Origin: Microbacterium candidum
Lineage (GTDB): Bacteria > Actinomycetota > Actinomycetes > Actinomycetales > Microbacteriaceae
DNA: 64,000 nucleotides
Direction: 5' to 3'
NCBI RefSeq assembly: GCF_030315975.1
Contig: NZ_JASXSZ010000008.1
Location: 1-64,000 of the forward strand
In this document: one piece after another, positions 22,699-31,715 of the stretch
How positions within the stretch are numbered: the first letter of the stretch is position 1
Layout: every line of letters starts with the position of its first letter
The notes under the pieces: generated by a model
Database searches by the model: none
Seen by the model: the letters and a program-made list of their open reading frames with translations, nothing else
What the model was told of the DNA's origin: nothing
Made by a program: the position numbers and the translations under genes

Positions 22699-22722
22699 AA
22701 GCTTCCGGCGAACCGGGGGCTT
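22699..22722 (+). terminator. Terminator after the garA-MerR cluster
   Basis: A 10-bp stem (22699-22708 with 22713-22722, two G-T pairs) with the tetraloop CGAA, 14 bases after the stop and followed by TCTC. It also lies just beyond the minus-strand ParA gene end at 22739, so it may work in both directions. Confidence 0.7.
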
Positions 22723-22738
22723 TCTCAGTCTGGGTGGC

Positions 22739-23551
22739 TCAGACGCCGGTGGGCGTCTCCGGAGCGGGGATCCGGCCGGTGCGCATGACGCGGTCCAGCA
22801 GCGCGTCGAAGTCGCCCGCGAGCTCCTGAGCGGAGTCGCCGGGCCAGATGTGCAGCGGCTTCGCCGCGCCCTGCGCCTGCTGCAGCGACGTGCGCTCTGG
22901 CAGCTGTGGGGAGAGGACGAGCGGGCCGAACATGTCGCGCAGCTCCTTGATGCGGAACTGGTGCTCGATCGACTGGGGACGCACGCGGTTGACCACGATG
23001 CCGAGAGGCTGCAGACGGGGCGAGAGTCCGCGGCGGATCTCCTCGATCGCGCGGAGGGCACGGTCGGCCGCAGCCACGGAGAACAGACCCGGCTCCGTCA
23101 CGACGACGACGCGGTCGCTCGCCGCCCACGCGGTGCGCGTGAGGGCGTTCAGCGACGGCGCGCAGTCGATGAGGACGAGGTCGTAGTCGGCCTCGACCGC
23201 GGCGAGCGCCTCCTCCAGCTTCCACACGTCCCGCACACTCGGGTGCGGTCCGTCGAAGTTGATGGCGGACGGGCTGCCGATCATGACGTCGATCGTCCCC
23301 GGGTGGACCTTGGTCCAGCCGCTGGAGGTGATCGCCTGCCGGACGGTCTTCTCCTTCGGGTTCGCGAGAACGTCGGCGACGTTCAGGCGACCCGCGACTT
23401 GGATGTCCATTCCTGTGGACACGTCGGACTGCGGGTCGAGGTCGACGACGAGCGTGCGGACACCACGGGCGAAGGCCGCCGACGCGAGTCCGAGAGTCAC
23501 GGTCGTCTTGCCGACACCGCCCTTGAGCGAGCTGACGGAAAGGACGTGCAC
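22739..23551 (-). CDS. ParA-family ATPase (orphan, MinD/Soj superfamily)
   Basis: A 270-residue P-loop ATPase. It has the deviant Walker A KGGVGKTT (about 10-17), switch I DLDPQSDVSTG, Walker B LVLIDCAPS and the RAEP-like VVVNRVRPQ segment. GTG start (encoding MHVLSVSSLKGG). No parB, centromere-like repeat array or scpA/scpB is adjacent, so it is an orphan ParA. Orphans of this kind in actinobacteria affect cell division or position cargo rather than the origin. It is divergent from pyruvate carboxylase, with 73 bases between starts. Confidence 0.88.
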   Translation of the reverse strand: MHVLSVSSLKGGVGKTTVTLGLASAAFARGVRTLVVDLDPQSDVSTGMDIQVAGRLNVADVLANPKEKTVRQAITSSGWTKVHPGTIDVMIGSPSAINFDGPHPSVRDVWKLEEALAAVEADYDLVLIDCAPSLNALTRTAWAASDRVVVVTEPGLFSVAAADRALRAIEEIRRGLSPRLQPLGIVVNRVRPQSIEHQFRIKELRDMFGPLVLSPQLPERTSLQQAQGAAKPLHIWPGDSAQELAGDFDALLDRVMRTGRIPAPETPTGV

Positions 23552-23624
23552 GAGGCTCTACGTTACCGTCCCCTAGGCTGTGAGCACACTCAGCGTCCGC
23601 CCCTACGCCCCTTGCGAGGTGTGC

Positions 23625-26600
23625 ATGTTCCGCAAGATCCTGGTCGCGAATCGCGGTGAGATCGCCATCCGTGCCTTCCGTGCGGCGTTCGAGCTCGGTG
23701 CTCGAACCGTGGCCGTCTACCCCTACGAGGACCGGTATTCCCTGCATCGGCTGAAGGCGGATGAGGCGTACCAGATCGGCGAGGAGGGGCATCCGGTCCG
23801 GGCGTACCTCGATGTCGACGAGATCGTCCGCGTCGCCCTCGAGTCCGGCGCGGACGCGATCTATCCGGGCTACGGCTTCCTCTCCGAGAATCCGGAGCTG
23901 GCGGCCAAGGCGGCCGAGAACGGGATCGTCTTCATCGGTCCTCCGGCATCCGTGCTGGAGATGGCGGGCAACAAGGTGACCGCCAAGCACCATGCGATCG
24001 CCGCCGGCGTGCCCGTGCTGCGGTCGACCGAGGCATCCGACGATCTCGAATCCCTCGTCGCGCAGTCCGACGGGATCGGCTTCCCGCTGTTCGCGAAGGC
24101 CGTCGCCGGCGGCGGCGGTCGCGGTATGCGGCGCGTCGAGTCGAAGGCGGACCTCCCCGCGGCGCTGGCCGCCGCATCCCGCGAAGCCGACAGCGCCTTC
24201 GGCGACCCGCGCATGTTCCTCGAGCAGGCCGTTCTGCGCCCCCGGCACGTCGAGGTGCAGGTCCTCGCCGACGGCGCCGGGCACACGGTGCACCTCTTCG
24301 AGCGCGACTGCTCGGTGCAGCGCCGGCACCAGAAGGTCATCGAGATCGCGCCGGCGCCGAATCTCGACCCTGCGATCCGCGACGCCCTGTACCGCCACGC
24401 CGTCGCCTTCGCCCAGTCGATCGGGTACGAGAACGCCGGAACGGTCGAGTTCCTCCTCGAGACCGCGGGGCCGCGCACCGGCGAGGTCGTGTTCATCGAG
24501 ATGAACCCGCGCATCCAGGTCGAGCACACCGTTTCGGAAGAGGTCACGGACGTCGACCTCGTCCAGTCCCAGATGCGGATCGCGGCGGGGCAGACGCTGA
24601 AGGAACTCGGTCTCGAGCAGGATGCGATCCGCCTGCGGGGTGCGGCCCTCCAGTGCCGCATCACGACAGAGGACCCGAGCCAGGGCTTCCGGCCGGACAC
24701 CGGCAAGATCACGACGTACCGGTCGCCGGGCGGCGCCGGCATCCGCCTCGACGGCGGCACGACCGCCGCCGGCGCGCAGGTGAGCCCGCATTTCGACTCG
24801 ATGCTCGCGAAGCTCACGTGCCGCGGTCGCGACTTCGGGGCGGCGGTCACCCGGGCCCGCCGCGCGCTGGCGGAGTTCCGCATCCGCGGGGTGTCCACGA
24901 ACATCCCGTTCCTGCAGGCCGTCCTGGACGATCCGGACTTCGTCGCCGGCGACATCAGCACCTCGTTCATCGACGAGCGGCCCCAGCTGCTGCAGGGACG
25001 CGAATCGAAGGACCGGGGCACCAAAGTGCTGTCCTGGCTCGTGGACGCCACGGTCAACAAGCCGAACGGCGACAATCCGCTGGTCGTGGAGCCGCGCCTG
25101 AAGCTGCCCGCGGTCGACCTGTCCGTGCCGGCGCCTGCGGGATCGCGCGACCGGCTGCTCGCGCTCGGCCCGGTCGGGTTCGCGACGGACCTCCGCGCCC
25201 GCACCGAGCTCGCCGTCACGGAGACGACGTTCCGCGATGCCCACCAGTCGCTGCTCGCCACGCGCGTGCGGACGAAGGACCTCGTCGCCGTCGCCCCATA
25301 CGTCGCGCGGCTGACGCCTGAGCTCCTGTCGGTCGAGGCGTGGGGAGGGGCGACGTACGACGTCGCGCTGCGCTTCCTCGCGGAGGACCCGTGGGAGCGG
25401 CTCGACAAGCTGCGGGAGGCTCTGCCGAACATCGCCATCCAGATGCTGCTGCGCGGTCGGAACACGGTGGGCTACACGCCGTACCCGACGGCGGTCACGG
25501 ATGCGTTCGTCCGCGAGGCGGCGGCATCCGGGATCGACATCTTCCGGATCTTCGACGCGCTCAACGACGTCTCGCAGATGCGTCCCGCGATCGATGCCGT
25601 GCTCGCCACCGGCACCTCGGTCGCCGAGGTGGCCCTCTGCTACACGGGAGACCTCCTCGACCCGGCCGAACAGCTCTACACGCTCGACTACTACCTGCGC
25701 CTGGCCGAGCAGATCGTCGGCGCGGGAGCCCACATCCTCGCGATCAAGGACATGGCGGGGCTCCTGCGGCCGGCGGCCGCATCGCGCCTCGTGTCGGCCC
25801 TGCGGGAGCGCTTCGACCTCCCCGTGCACGTGCACACCCACGACACGGCGGGCGGGCAGCTCGCGACGCTGCTGGCAGCGAGCGCCGCGGGCGCGGATGC
25901 GGTGGATGCGGCCGCCGCCCCCATGTCGGGTACGACGAGCCAGCCCTCCCTCTCCGCGCTCGTCGCGGCCCTCGCACACACCGATCGCGACACCGGGCTG
26001 TCGCTCGCGGCGGTCTCGGACCTCGAGCCGTATTGGGAGGCGGTGCGCCGCGTCTACCGTCCGTTCGAGTCGGGGCTGCCCGGTCCCACCGGGCGCGTCT
26101 ACCACCACGAGATCCCGGGCGGCCAGCTCTCGAACCTGCGCCAGCAGGCGATCGCGCTCGGGCTCTCCGAGGACTTCGAGCTCATCGAGGACATGTACGC
26201 CGCCGCCGACCGCATCCTGGGGCGTGTCCCGAAGGTCACGCCGTCGTCGAAGGTCGTCGGCGATCTCGCCCTCGCGCTCGCGGCGGTGCGCGCAGACCCC
26301 GCGGACTTCGCCGCGCACCCCGAGCGCTACGACGTACCCGACTCCGTCGTCGGCTTCATGGCGGGCGAGCTGGGCGATCTGCCGGGCGGCTGGCCCGAGC
26401 CGTTCCGCACGATGGTGCTCCAGGGCCGCGACGTGCGCATCGGCACGACGCCGCTGACCGCGCCGCAGGAGGAGGCGCTCGCCGCCGACTCCGCGACCCG
26501 CCGGACCACCCTCAACGAGCTGCTGTTCCCCGGTCCCGCCCGCGCGTACGCCCAGGCGCGCGACACGTACGGAGACCTCAGCGTGCTCGATACGGCCGAC

Positions 26601-27032
26601 TACCTCTACGGACTCGCGCCGGGCTCCGAGCACGTCGTCGAGATCGAGCGCGGCGTGCAGCTCTACGTCGGCCTCGAGGCGATCGGCGAGGCGGATGCCA
26701 AGGGCATGCGCACCGTGATGACGACCCTCAACGGCCAGCTCCGGCCCGTCTTCGTGCGCGATCGATCGATCGACGTCGAGGTGCGTCAGGCCGAGAAGGC
26801 GGACCCGACGGTGCCCGGACATGTCGCCGCTCCGTTCTCGGGCGCGGTGACGGTGAAGGTCGCGGTCGGCGACCAGGTCGCGGCGGGTCAGGCGGTGGCG
26901 TCCATCGAGGCGATGAAGATGGAGGCGGCCATCAACGCCCCCGTCGGAGGGGTCGTGGAGCGGGTCGCGCTGAACGGGACGCAGCAGGTCGATGCCGGCG
27001 ACCTTTTGCTGGTGGTCCGTCCCGCCCAGTAG
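23625..27032 (+). CDS. pyc: Pyruvate carboxylase
   Basis: A 1135-residue single-chain biotin enzyme making oxaloacetate from pyruvate, bicarbonate and ATP (anaplerosis). An N-terminal biotin carboxylase domain has ATP-grasp motif AVAGGGGRGMR, NPRIQVEHTVSEEVT and starts MFRKILVANRGEIA. The HMG-CoA-lyase-like carboxyltransferase begins at about residue 530 with ETTFRDAHQSL. A conserved carboxylase domain follows, then a C-terminal biotinyl domain with EAMKME (Lys about 1098). The ATG at 23625 is chosen because the protein starts at the family's usual position. A TAGGCT box at 23574-23579 is a likely -10. Confidence 0.97.
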   Translation: MFRKILVANRGEIAIRAFRAAFELGARTVAVYPYEDRYSLHRLKADEAYQIGEEGHPVRAYLDVDEIVRVALESGADAIYPGYGFLSENPELAAKAAENGIVFIGPPASVLEMAGNKVTAKHHAIAAGVPVLRSTEASDDLESLVAQSDGIGFPLFAKAVAGGGGRGMRRVESKADLPAALAAASREADSAFGDPRMFLEQAVLRPRHVEVQVLADGAGHTVHLFERDCSVQRRHQKVIEIAPAPNLDPAIRDALYRHAVAFAQSIGYENAGTVEFLLETAGPRTGEVVFIEMNPRIQVEHTVSEEVTDVDLVQSQMRIAAGQTLKELGLEQDAIRLRGAALQCRITTEDPSQGFRPDTGKITTYRSPGGAGIRLDGGTTAAGAQVSPHFDSMLAKLTCRGRDFGAAVTRARRALAEFRIRGVSTNIPFLQAVLDDPDFVAGDISTSFIDERPQLLQGRESKDRGTKVLSWLVDATVNKPNGDNPLVVEPRLKLPAVDLSVPAPAGSRDRLLALGPVGFATDLRARTELAVTETTFRDAHQSLLATRVRTKDLVAVAPYVARLTPELLSVEAWGGATYDVALRFLAEDPWERLDKLREALPNIAIQMLLRGRNTVGYTPYPTAVTDAFVREAAASGIDIFRIFDALNDVSQMRPAIDAVLATGTSVAEVALCYTGDLLDPAEQLYTLDYYLRLAEQIVGAGAHILAIKDMAGLLRPAAASRLVSALRERFDLPVHVHTHDTAGGQLATLLAASAAGADAVDAAAAPMSGTTSQPSLSALVAALAHTDRDTGLSLAAVSDLEPYWEAVRRVYRPFESGLPGPTGRVYHHEIPGGQLSNLRQQAIALGLSEDFELIEDMYAAADRILGRVPKVTPSSKVVGDLALALAAVRADPADFAAHPERYDVPDSVVGFMAGELGDLPGGWPEPFRTMVLQGRDVRIGTTPLTAPQEEALAADSATRRTTLNELLFPGPARAYAQARDTYGDLSVLDTADYLYGLAPGSEHVVEIERGVQLYVGLEAIGEADAKGMRTVMTTLNGQLRPVFVRDRSIDVEVRQAEKADPTVPGHVAAPFSGAVTVKVAVGDQVAAGQAVASIEAMKMEAAINAPVGGVVERVALNGTQQVDAGDLLLVVRPAQ

Positions 27033-27086
27033 CCTGGTGGGTGGCCGGAACCCCGACGGCCCCGAGCTTTTCTGGAGATCTCCCCA

Positions 27087-29201
27087 GTGGTTTCAGACCG
27101 CAACGACAACACCCCCGACGATGCCGACGAGGATGAGCACGGCGTCCTGAGCGACACCGGCAGCATCGACACCACGGGCATCGGCATCTTCGGAAGCACC
27201 GAGCACGTCAGCGTCAGCATGCCGATCGGGTCGGAAGACGACGAGCTCGACGACGGCGACCTCGACGACGACATCGTCGCGGGCGAGCTCGCCGTGGACG
27301 ACCTGCACGTCGAGCCGGTGGCCGCGACGGATGCTGCGGCGCTCACCGAGGGCGACGACGGCTCCGACGCCGCGGTCGCGGCCGATGGCGCTCCGGAAGC
27401 GATCGATGCCGACGTCGAGGAGATCGTCGAGGCGGAGATCGTCGACGAGGGCGCAGAGCAGGATGCAGAGGCCCCGGCCGATGACGTCGAGGATGTCGAT
27501 GACATCGCCGACGGCGACGTCGCCCGCGGCGACGTCGCCCGTGGCGACGTCGCCGCGGAAGACGGCGTCGCGGACGAAGACGACCTCGACGACATCGAGC
27601 TCGATCAGACTGATCTCGATGACGCCGGGATCGACGACGTCGACCTCGCCGAGGTCGATGAGGAGGTCGAGGTCGAGGCCGCCGTGGTCGACGGCCCGCA
27701 TCACGACGCTCCGATCGATCCCTATGCAGCCTTCGCCGCTGCCGGCTTCACCATGGACGGCCTCCCGCCCCACAACGACGAGTCCGGTCCCGAGACCGAG
27801 GCGGAGCAGTCCGGGGATCTGGACGACGACGTCCTCGTCGTCGAGGATGAGACGGAGGCGGGCGACGTCGCCGGAGGCTCGGCGCACGCGCACGAGCCCG
27901 CCGTGGACGAGCCGGAGGTCGAACTGGAGCCGGAGGACGAGACGGCGGATGCCGCCGACGAGTCCGGCCTCGACGACCTCGTCGTGGATGAGATCGTCGT
28001 GGAGGAGATCGTCGACGATCTCGGCGACGACGTCCTCGCGGCAGACGACGAGGGGGGATACATGGACGAGGTGAAGCCGATCACCGATCCGCTGACGCGG
28101 TCGGCGCTGCGCCAGGCCATGACCGATGCCGAGCAGGAAGCCGGAGAGGAACACGTGAACGAGACCGACAAGGTGCACGAGACCGAGCGCATCGCGGTGG
28201 TCCGCCAGGAGGTCACGCTCACCTCGAAGCGCGTCGGCGAGTTCGAGCCGAATCGCGAGAGCGCCGACCTCCTGACCGCCGATCGCCTGCTCGACCAGGC
28301 GAAGGTCGGTCGCACGGAGCCCGAAGGCGCCTGGCAGCAGCTGGTGTACTCGCTCTCCTTGAAGCGCATCAACCTCGGCGACAGCAAGCGCGCTCGCGCG
28401 CGCAAGGAGCTCGACGGCCGCATCTCCGCGCCCCTGGCCGGCGGCGCGCGCTTCATCCCGGTCCTCTCGCGCAAGGGCGGCGTCGGCAAGACCACGGTCA
28501 CCGCGCTCCTCGGCATGGCCCTGGCCGACGCCCGTGACGACCGGGTGATCGCGATCGACGCCAACCCCGACCGCGGCACCCTCGCGGAGCGCATCTCGCG
28601 GCCGAGCGGCCGCACGGTGCGCGATCTGGCGCGTCTGCGCGGCTCGGTCACGGGGTTCAACGACATCTCGACGATCGTCGCGCGCGACGAGACCCGTCTC
28701 GACGTCATCTCGTCCGACGCCGATCCGCACGTGTCGGAGGCGTTCAGCGACCACGACTACCGGGATGTGGCATCCGTCGCCGCGCACTACTACTCGCTCG
28801 TGCTCACCGATACCGGCACCGGCATCGTCCATTCCGTGATGGGCGCGACGCTCGACATGGCCGACGAGCTCGTGATCGTCGCCGGCCTCAGCGTCGACGA
28901 GGCGCGTCTGGCGTCCGAGACGCTCACGTGGCTCGAGGCCAACGGCTTCGCCGACAAGGTGCGCCGTGCGGTGGTGGTCCTGAACAACCAGCGCCCGGGC
29001 TCTCCGCTCGTGCTGCCCGACGAGCTCGAGGCGCACTTCCGCTCCCGGGTGCGTGCGGTGGTGCGCGTGCCGTACGACGCGCACATCGCGGCGGGCACCG
29101 CCATCTCGTTCCGCGAGCTGCAGCCCGCCACCCGCGATGCCGCCCGCGAGCTGGCCGCGATCGTCGTCGAGGGGCTCCGCCAGCTCGACCAGGCGGCGTA
29201 G
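27087..29201 (+). CDS. Large acidic protein with C-terminal MinD/ParA-like ATPase domain
   Basis: A 704-residue protein in two parts. Residues 1 to about 340 are highly acidic and probably disordered (Asp/Glu/Val/Ala rich, with a DNA-level 15-base triplication giving GDVAR repeats). Residues about 430-700 form a MinD/ParA ATPase: deviant Walker A KGGVGKTT (463-470), IAIDANPDRGTL, and LVLTDTGTG in place of Walker B. The ATPase resembles the MinD-like domain of actinobacterial EspI-type proteins, but no type VII secretion gene is seen here. Starts at GTG 27087. A segment with RARKELDGRISAPL before the ATPase is basic. Function unknown. Confidence 0.8.
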   Translation: MVSDRNDNTPDDADEDEHGVLSDTGSIDTTGIGIFGSTEHVSVSMPIGSEDDELDDGDLDDDIVAGELAVDDLHVEPVAATDAAALTEGDDGSDAAVAADGAPEAIDADVEEIVEAEIVDEGAEQDAEAPADDVEDVDDIADGDVARGDVARGDVAAEDGVADEDDLDDIELDQTDLDDAGIDDVDLAEVDEEVEVEAAVVDGPHHDAPIDPYAAFAAAGFTMDGLPPHNDESGPETEAEQSGDLDDDVLVVEDETEAGDVAGGSAHAHEPAVDEPEVELEPEDETADAADESGLDDLVVDEIVVEEIVDDLGDDVLAADDEGGYMDEVKPITDPLTRSALRQAMTDAEQEAGEEHVNETDKVHETERIAVVRQEVTLTSKRVGEFEPNRESADLLTADRLLDQAKVGRTEPEGAWQQLVYSLSLKRINLGDSKRARARKELDGRISAPLAGGARFIPVLSRKGGVGKTTVTALLGMALADARDDRVIAIDANPDRGTLAERISRPSGRTVRDLARLRGSVTGFNDISTIVARDETRLDVISSDADPHVSEAFSDHDYRDVASVAAHYYSLVLTDTGTGIVHSVMGATLDMADELVIVAGLSVDEARLASETLTWLEANGFADKVRRAVVVLNNQRPGSPLVLPDELEAHFRSRVRAVVRVPYDAHIAAGTAISFRELQPATRDAARELAAIVVEGLRQLDQAA
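27513..27557. repeat. Three in-frame 15-base tandem repeats
   Basis: Units GGCGACGTCGCCCGY at 27513-27527 and 27528-27542, plus a slightly changed third at 27543-27557, inside the acidic region of the MinD-like protein. They encode GDVAR-GDVAR-GDVAA and look like recent slippage. Confidence 0.85.
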
Positions 29202-29205
29202 CGCC

Positions 29206-29694
29206 GTGGCGGTCCGTCCCATCCGTGTCTTCGGCGACCCGGTGCTGCGCACGACGTGCGCGCCGGTGGGCCACATCGACGACGGCGTGCGCGCCCTCGT
29301 GCGCGATCTCGTCGACACCGTCGAGCTCCCGGGTCGCGCCGGGGTCGCGGCCAATCAGATCGGCGTCGGCGTGCGCGCGTTCAGCTACAACATCGACGGT
29401 GAGATCGGATACATCCTGAATCCCGTCCTCGTCGAGGTCTCGGGGGAGCCGGTGCTCACCGGTGAAGGATGCCTGTCCGTCCCCGGCCTCTGGCACGACG
29501 TCATGCGGCATCCGCACGCGAAGGTGATCGGCATCGACCTCGACGGCGACGAGGTGATCCTCGAGGGGGACGGACTGCTCGCGCAGGCCCTCCAGCACGA
29601 GACCGACCACCTCGACGGCAAGCTGTACCTCGACCGTCTCGATCCGGAGCGCCGCAAGACGGCGATGCGCGAGGTCCGCGAAGCCAGCTGGTGA
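29206..29694 (+). CDS. def: Peptide deformylase
   Basis: A 162-residue metalloenzyme that removes the formyl group from nascent N-terminal methionine. All three motifs are visible: GVAANQIG (motif 1, GxGxAAxQ type with Val-Ala), EGCLS (motif 2, metal-binding Cys) and QHETDHLDG (motif 3, HExxH with the two metal His). GTG start 4 bases after the preceding stop, so it probably shares the transcript of the MinD-like gene. The length is at the short end for type I actinobacterial enzymes but complete. Confidence 0.95.
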   Translation: MAVRPIRVFGDPVLRTTCAPVGHIDDGVRALVRDLVDTVELPGRAGVAANQIGVGVRAFSYNIDGEIGYILNPVLVEVSGEPVLTGEGCLSVPGLWHDVMRHPHAKVIGIDLDGDEVILEGDGLLAQALQHETDHLDGKLYLDRLDPERRKTAMREVREASW

Positions 29695-29700
29695 CGAAGA

Positions 29701-29726
29701 ACGGCGGCCGATTCCTCGGCCGCCGT
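29701..29726. terminator. Bidirectional terminator hairpin
   Basis: A perfect 10-bp stem (29701-29710 with 29717-29726) with the loop ATTCCT lies between the convergent def (plus) and acyl-CoA synthetase (minus) genes, 6 bases after the def stop. Confidence 0.75.
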
Positions 29727-29749
29727 CCTCGTATGCGCTGCGCCCCGGC

Positions 29750-31582
29750 TCAGCCGATCGCGGTGTGCGTCGTCTTGACGGGGACGTTGTAGAGCTCGTC
29801 GACGGCGCCGCCGAAGTCGCTCAGGATGACGTTGCGCTTGATGCTGAGCTTCGGGGTCAGATGCCCGCTCTGCTCGGTCCACTCCGTCGGGAGGATCGTG
29901 AACTTGCGGATCGACTCCGCGCGCGACACGAGCGTGTTGGCGCCGTCGATCGCCCGCTGCACCTCGGCGCGCACCTGCGGGTTGTTCGCGCAGTCGTCGA
30001 GGGACATGTCGGCGGGCAGGCCGTTGTTGGCGAGCCACGTCGGCAGCATCTCCGTGTCGAGTGTGACGAGCGCGCCGATGAACGGGCGCTGGTCGCCGAC
30101 GACGACCACCTGGCCGACGACGGGGTTCGCGCGGATCGCGTCCTCGAGCACTGCGGGGGAGACGTTCTTGCCGCCCGCGGTGACGATGATCTCCTTCTTG
30201 CGGCCGGTGATCGTGAGGAAGCCCTCGGCGTCGAACGAGCCCAGGTCGCCGGTCTTGAACCAGCCGTCGTCGAACGCTGCCGCCGTGGCCTCCGGGTTGT
30301 TCCAGTACTCGCGGAACACGTCGATGCCGCGCACCATGATCTCGCCGTCGTCGGCGAGGCGGATGCCGACACCCGGCAGCACCGGACCGACCGTGCCGAT
30401 CTTGGTCTTGGTCGGCAGGTTCACCGTCGCGGGCGCCGTGGTCTCGGTGAGACCGTAGCCCTCCAGCACCGTGATGCCGAGCGACGCGTAGAAGTGGCCG
30501 AGGCGCGCGCCGAGCGGCGCAGATCCGGACACCGCGTACTTGACGTTGCCGCCCATCGCCTCGCGCAGCGTCTTGTAGACGAGGCGGTCGAAGAGGGCGA
30601 ACTTCAGCTTGGTCCACAGCGGGATGCGGCGGCCCTCCTGCAGTGCGCGGGAGTGCTCGATCGCGGTGTTCGCCGCCGAGCGGAAGATCTTGCCCTTGCC
30701 GCCGGACTCGGCCTTCTGCTCGGCGGAGTTGTACACCTTCTCGAACACACGGGGGACGGCGAGGAGGAACGTCGGCTTGAACGAGCCGAGCGCGGGCAGC
30801 AGCGTGCTGGTGTCGGGCTGATGGCCCGTCTTCACGCCGGCGTGGATGGCGAGGACGGTGATGAACCGCGCGAACACGTGCGCGGTCGTGATGAACAGCA
30901 GCGTCGACGCCCCCGGCGTCTGCACCACATCGGAGAGGGCGACGGCGGCATTGCGCGACAGTTCGACGAAGTTGGAGTGAGTGAGCACGCATCCCTTCGG
31001 GCGGCCCGTCGAGCCCGACGTGTAGATGAGCGTCGCGATGTCGTCGCCGTTGGCGAGCTGACGGCGGTGCTCGATCTCGGCGTCGGGCACGTCGGCGCCC
31101 GCGGCGACGAGATCGGCCAGCGCACCTTCGTGCATCGCCCACGTCGTGCGCACGAGCGGAAGGTCGGCCTGGGCCTCGACGAGGCGCTGCGTGTGCGCGG
31201 GCAGCTCGGTGATGCACGCGATCGCGCCCGAGTCCGACAGGTCCCAGTGCACCTGCGCGGTGGAGCTGGTCTCATAGATCGGCACCATGACGGCGCCCGC
31301 ATAGAAGAGCGCGAAGTCGACGAGCGTCCACTCATACGTCGTGCGGGCGATGAACCCGACCTTGTCTCCGGGCTCGATCCCGGCGGCGACGAAGCCCTTG
31401 GCGAGCGCGATGACCTGGCGCTGGAACTCGGCAGCGGAGATGTCACGCCATCCGGCTCCGTCCGGGACGGCGAACAGTGCACGGTCCGGAGTCGCCTTCA
31501 CACGCTCGACCAGCAGGTCGGCGATGTTCGCACTCGGGTCGGCAGGGACGACGGCGGGCACTTCGAACTGAACGACGCTCAC
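29750..31582 (-). CDS. Long-chain acyl-CoA synthetase (FadD15-like)
   Basis: A 610-residue AMP-forming enzyme (ANL superfamily) that activates long-chain fatty acids with ATP and CoA. It shows the P-loop-like TLIYTSGSTGRPKGC and the A5 motif GYGLTETTAP. GWFKTGDLGSFDAEGFL and GRKKEIIVTAGGKNVSP (A7-A10) are also present. The GTG at 31582 is chosen over an ATG 69 bases upstream because aaggag lies 7 bases before it. The long eukaryote/FadD15-like type has no signal peptide and acts at the cytoplasmic membrane. In Mycobacterium the homologue lies in the same aroG-plsC neighbourhood. Confidence 0.92.
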   Translation of the reverse strand: MSVVQFEVPAVVPADPSANIADLLVERVKATPDRALFAVPDGAGWRDISAAEFQRQVIALAKGFVAAGIEPGDKVGFIARTTYEWTLVDFALFYAGAVMVPIYETSSTAQVHWDLSDSGAIACITELPAHTQRLVEAQADLPLVRTTWAMHEGALADLVAAGADVPDAEIEHRRQLANGDDIATLIYTSGSTGRPKGCVLTHSNFVELSRNAAVALSDVVQTPGASTLLFITTAHVFARFITVLAIHAGVKTGHQPDTSTLLPALGSFKPTFLLAVPRVFEKVYNSAEQKAESGGKGKIFRSAANTAIEHSRALQEGRRIPLWTKLKFALFDRLVYKTLREAMGGNVKYAVSGSAPLGARLGHFYASLGITVLEGYGLTETTAPATVNLPTKTKIGTVGPVLPGVGIRLADDGEIMVRGIDVFREYWNNPEATAAAFDDGWFKTGDLGSFDAEGFLTITGRKKEIIVTAGGKNVSPAVLEDAIRANPVVGQVVVVGDQRPFIGALVTLDTEMLPTWLANNGLPADMSLDDCANNPQVRAEVQRAIDGANTLVSRAESIRKFTILPTEWTEQSGHLTPKLSIKRNVILSDFGGAVDELYNVPVKTTHTAIG

Positions 31583-31703
31583 GGGGCAACTCCTTTGGTA
31601 CCGCTCGGGGATGCGGTCGTGTATCGAGTCTATGTCAGGCGCCGGAGACACCCTTCTGGCTGGATGCCACGGCGGTCTGGCGGGGCGCCCTGACGACCGC
31701 CGC

Positions 31704-31709
31704 TAGACT
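31704..31709 (+). promoter_or_regulatory. Leaderless-type -10 box (TAGACT) for the glucokinase gene
   Basis: TAGACT ends 6 bases before the GTG at 31716, the spacing expected when transcription starts at or beside the start codon. No Shine-Dalgarno sequence is present between them. Confidence 0.55.
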
Positions 31710-31715
31710 GCACCG

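Noticed and set aside
22725..26822. Very long minus-strand open frame (over 1300 codons) antisense to pyruvate carboxylase and the ParA gene
   Set aside because: A product of GC-rich third positions in pyc. The translation is Arg/Gly/Val-rich with no domain, whereas the plus-strand frame is a full pyruvate carboxylase.
27087..29201. Type VII secretion locus suggested by the EspI-like ATPase
   Set aside because: No EccC, EccD, EccB, MycP or WXG100 gene is visible within the window, so only domain similarity is claimed.
27093..29354. Minus-strand 750-codon frame antisense to the acidic MinD-like gene
   Set aside because: It mirrors the Asp/Val-rich plus-strand codons. The plus frame contains an intact Walker A and ParA motifs.
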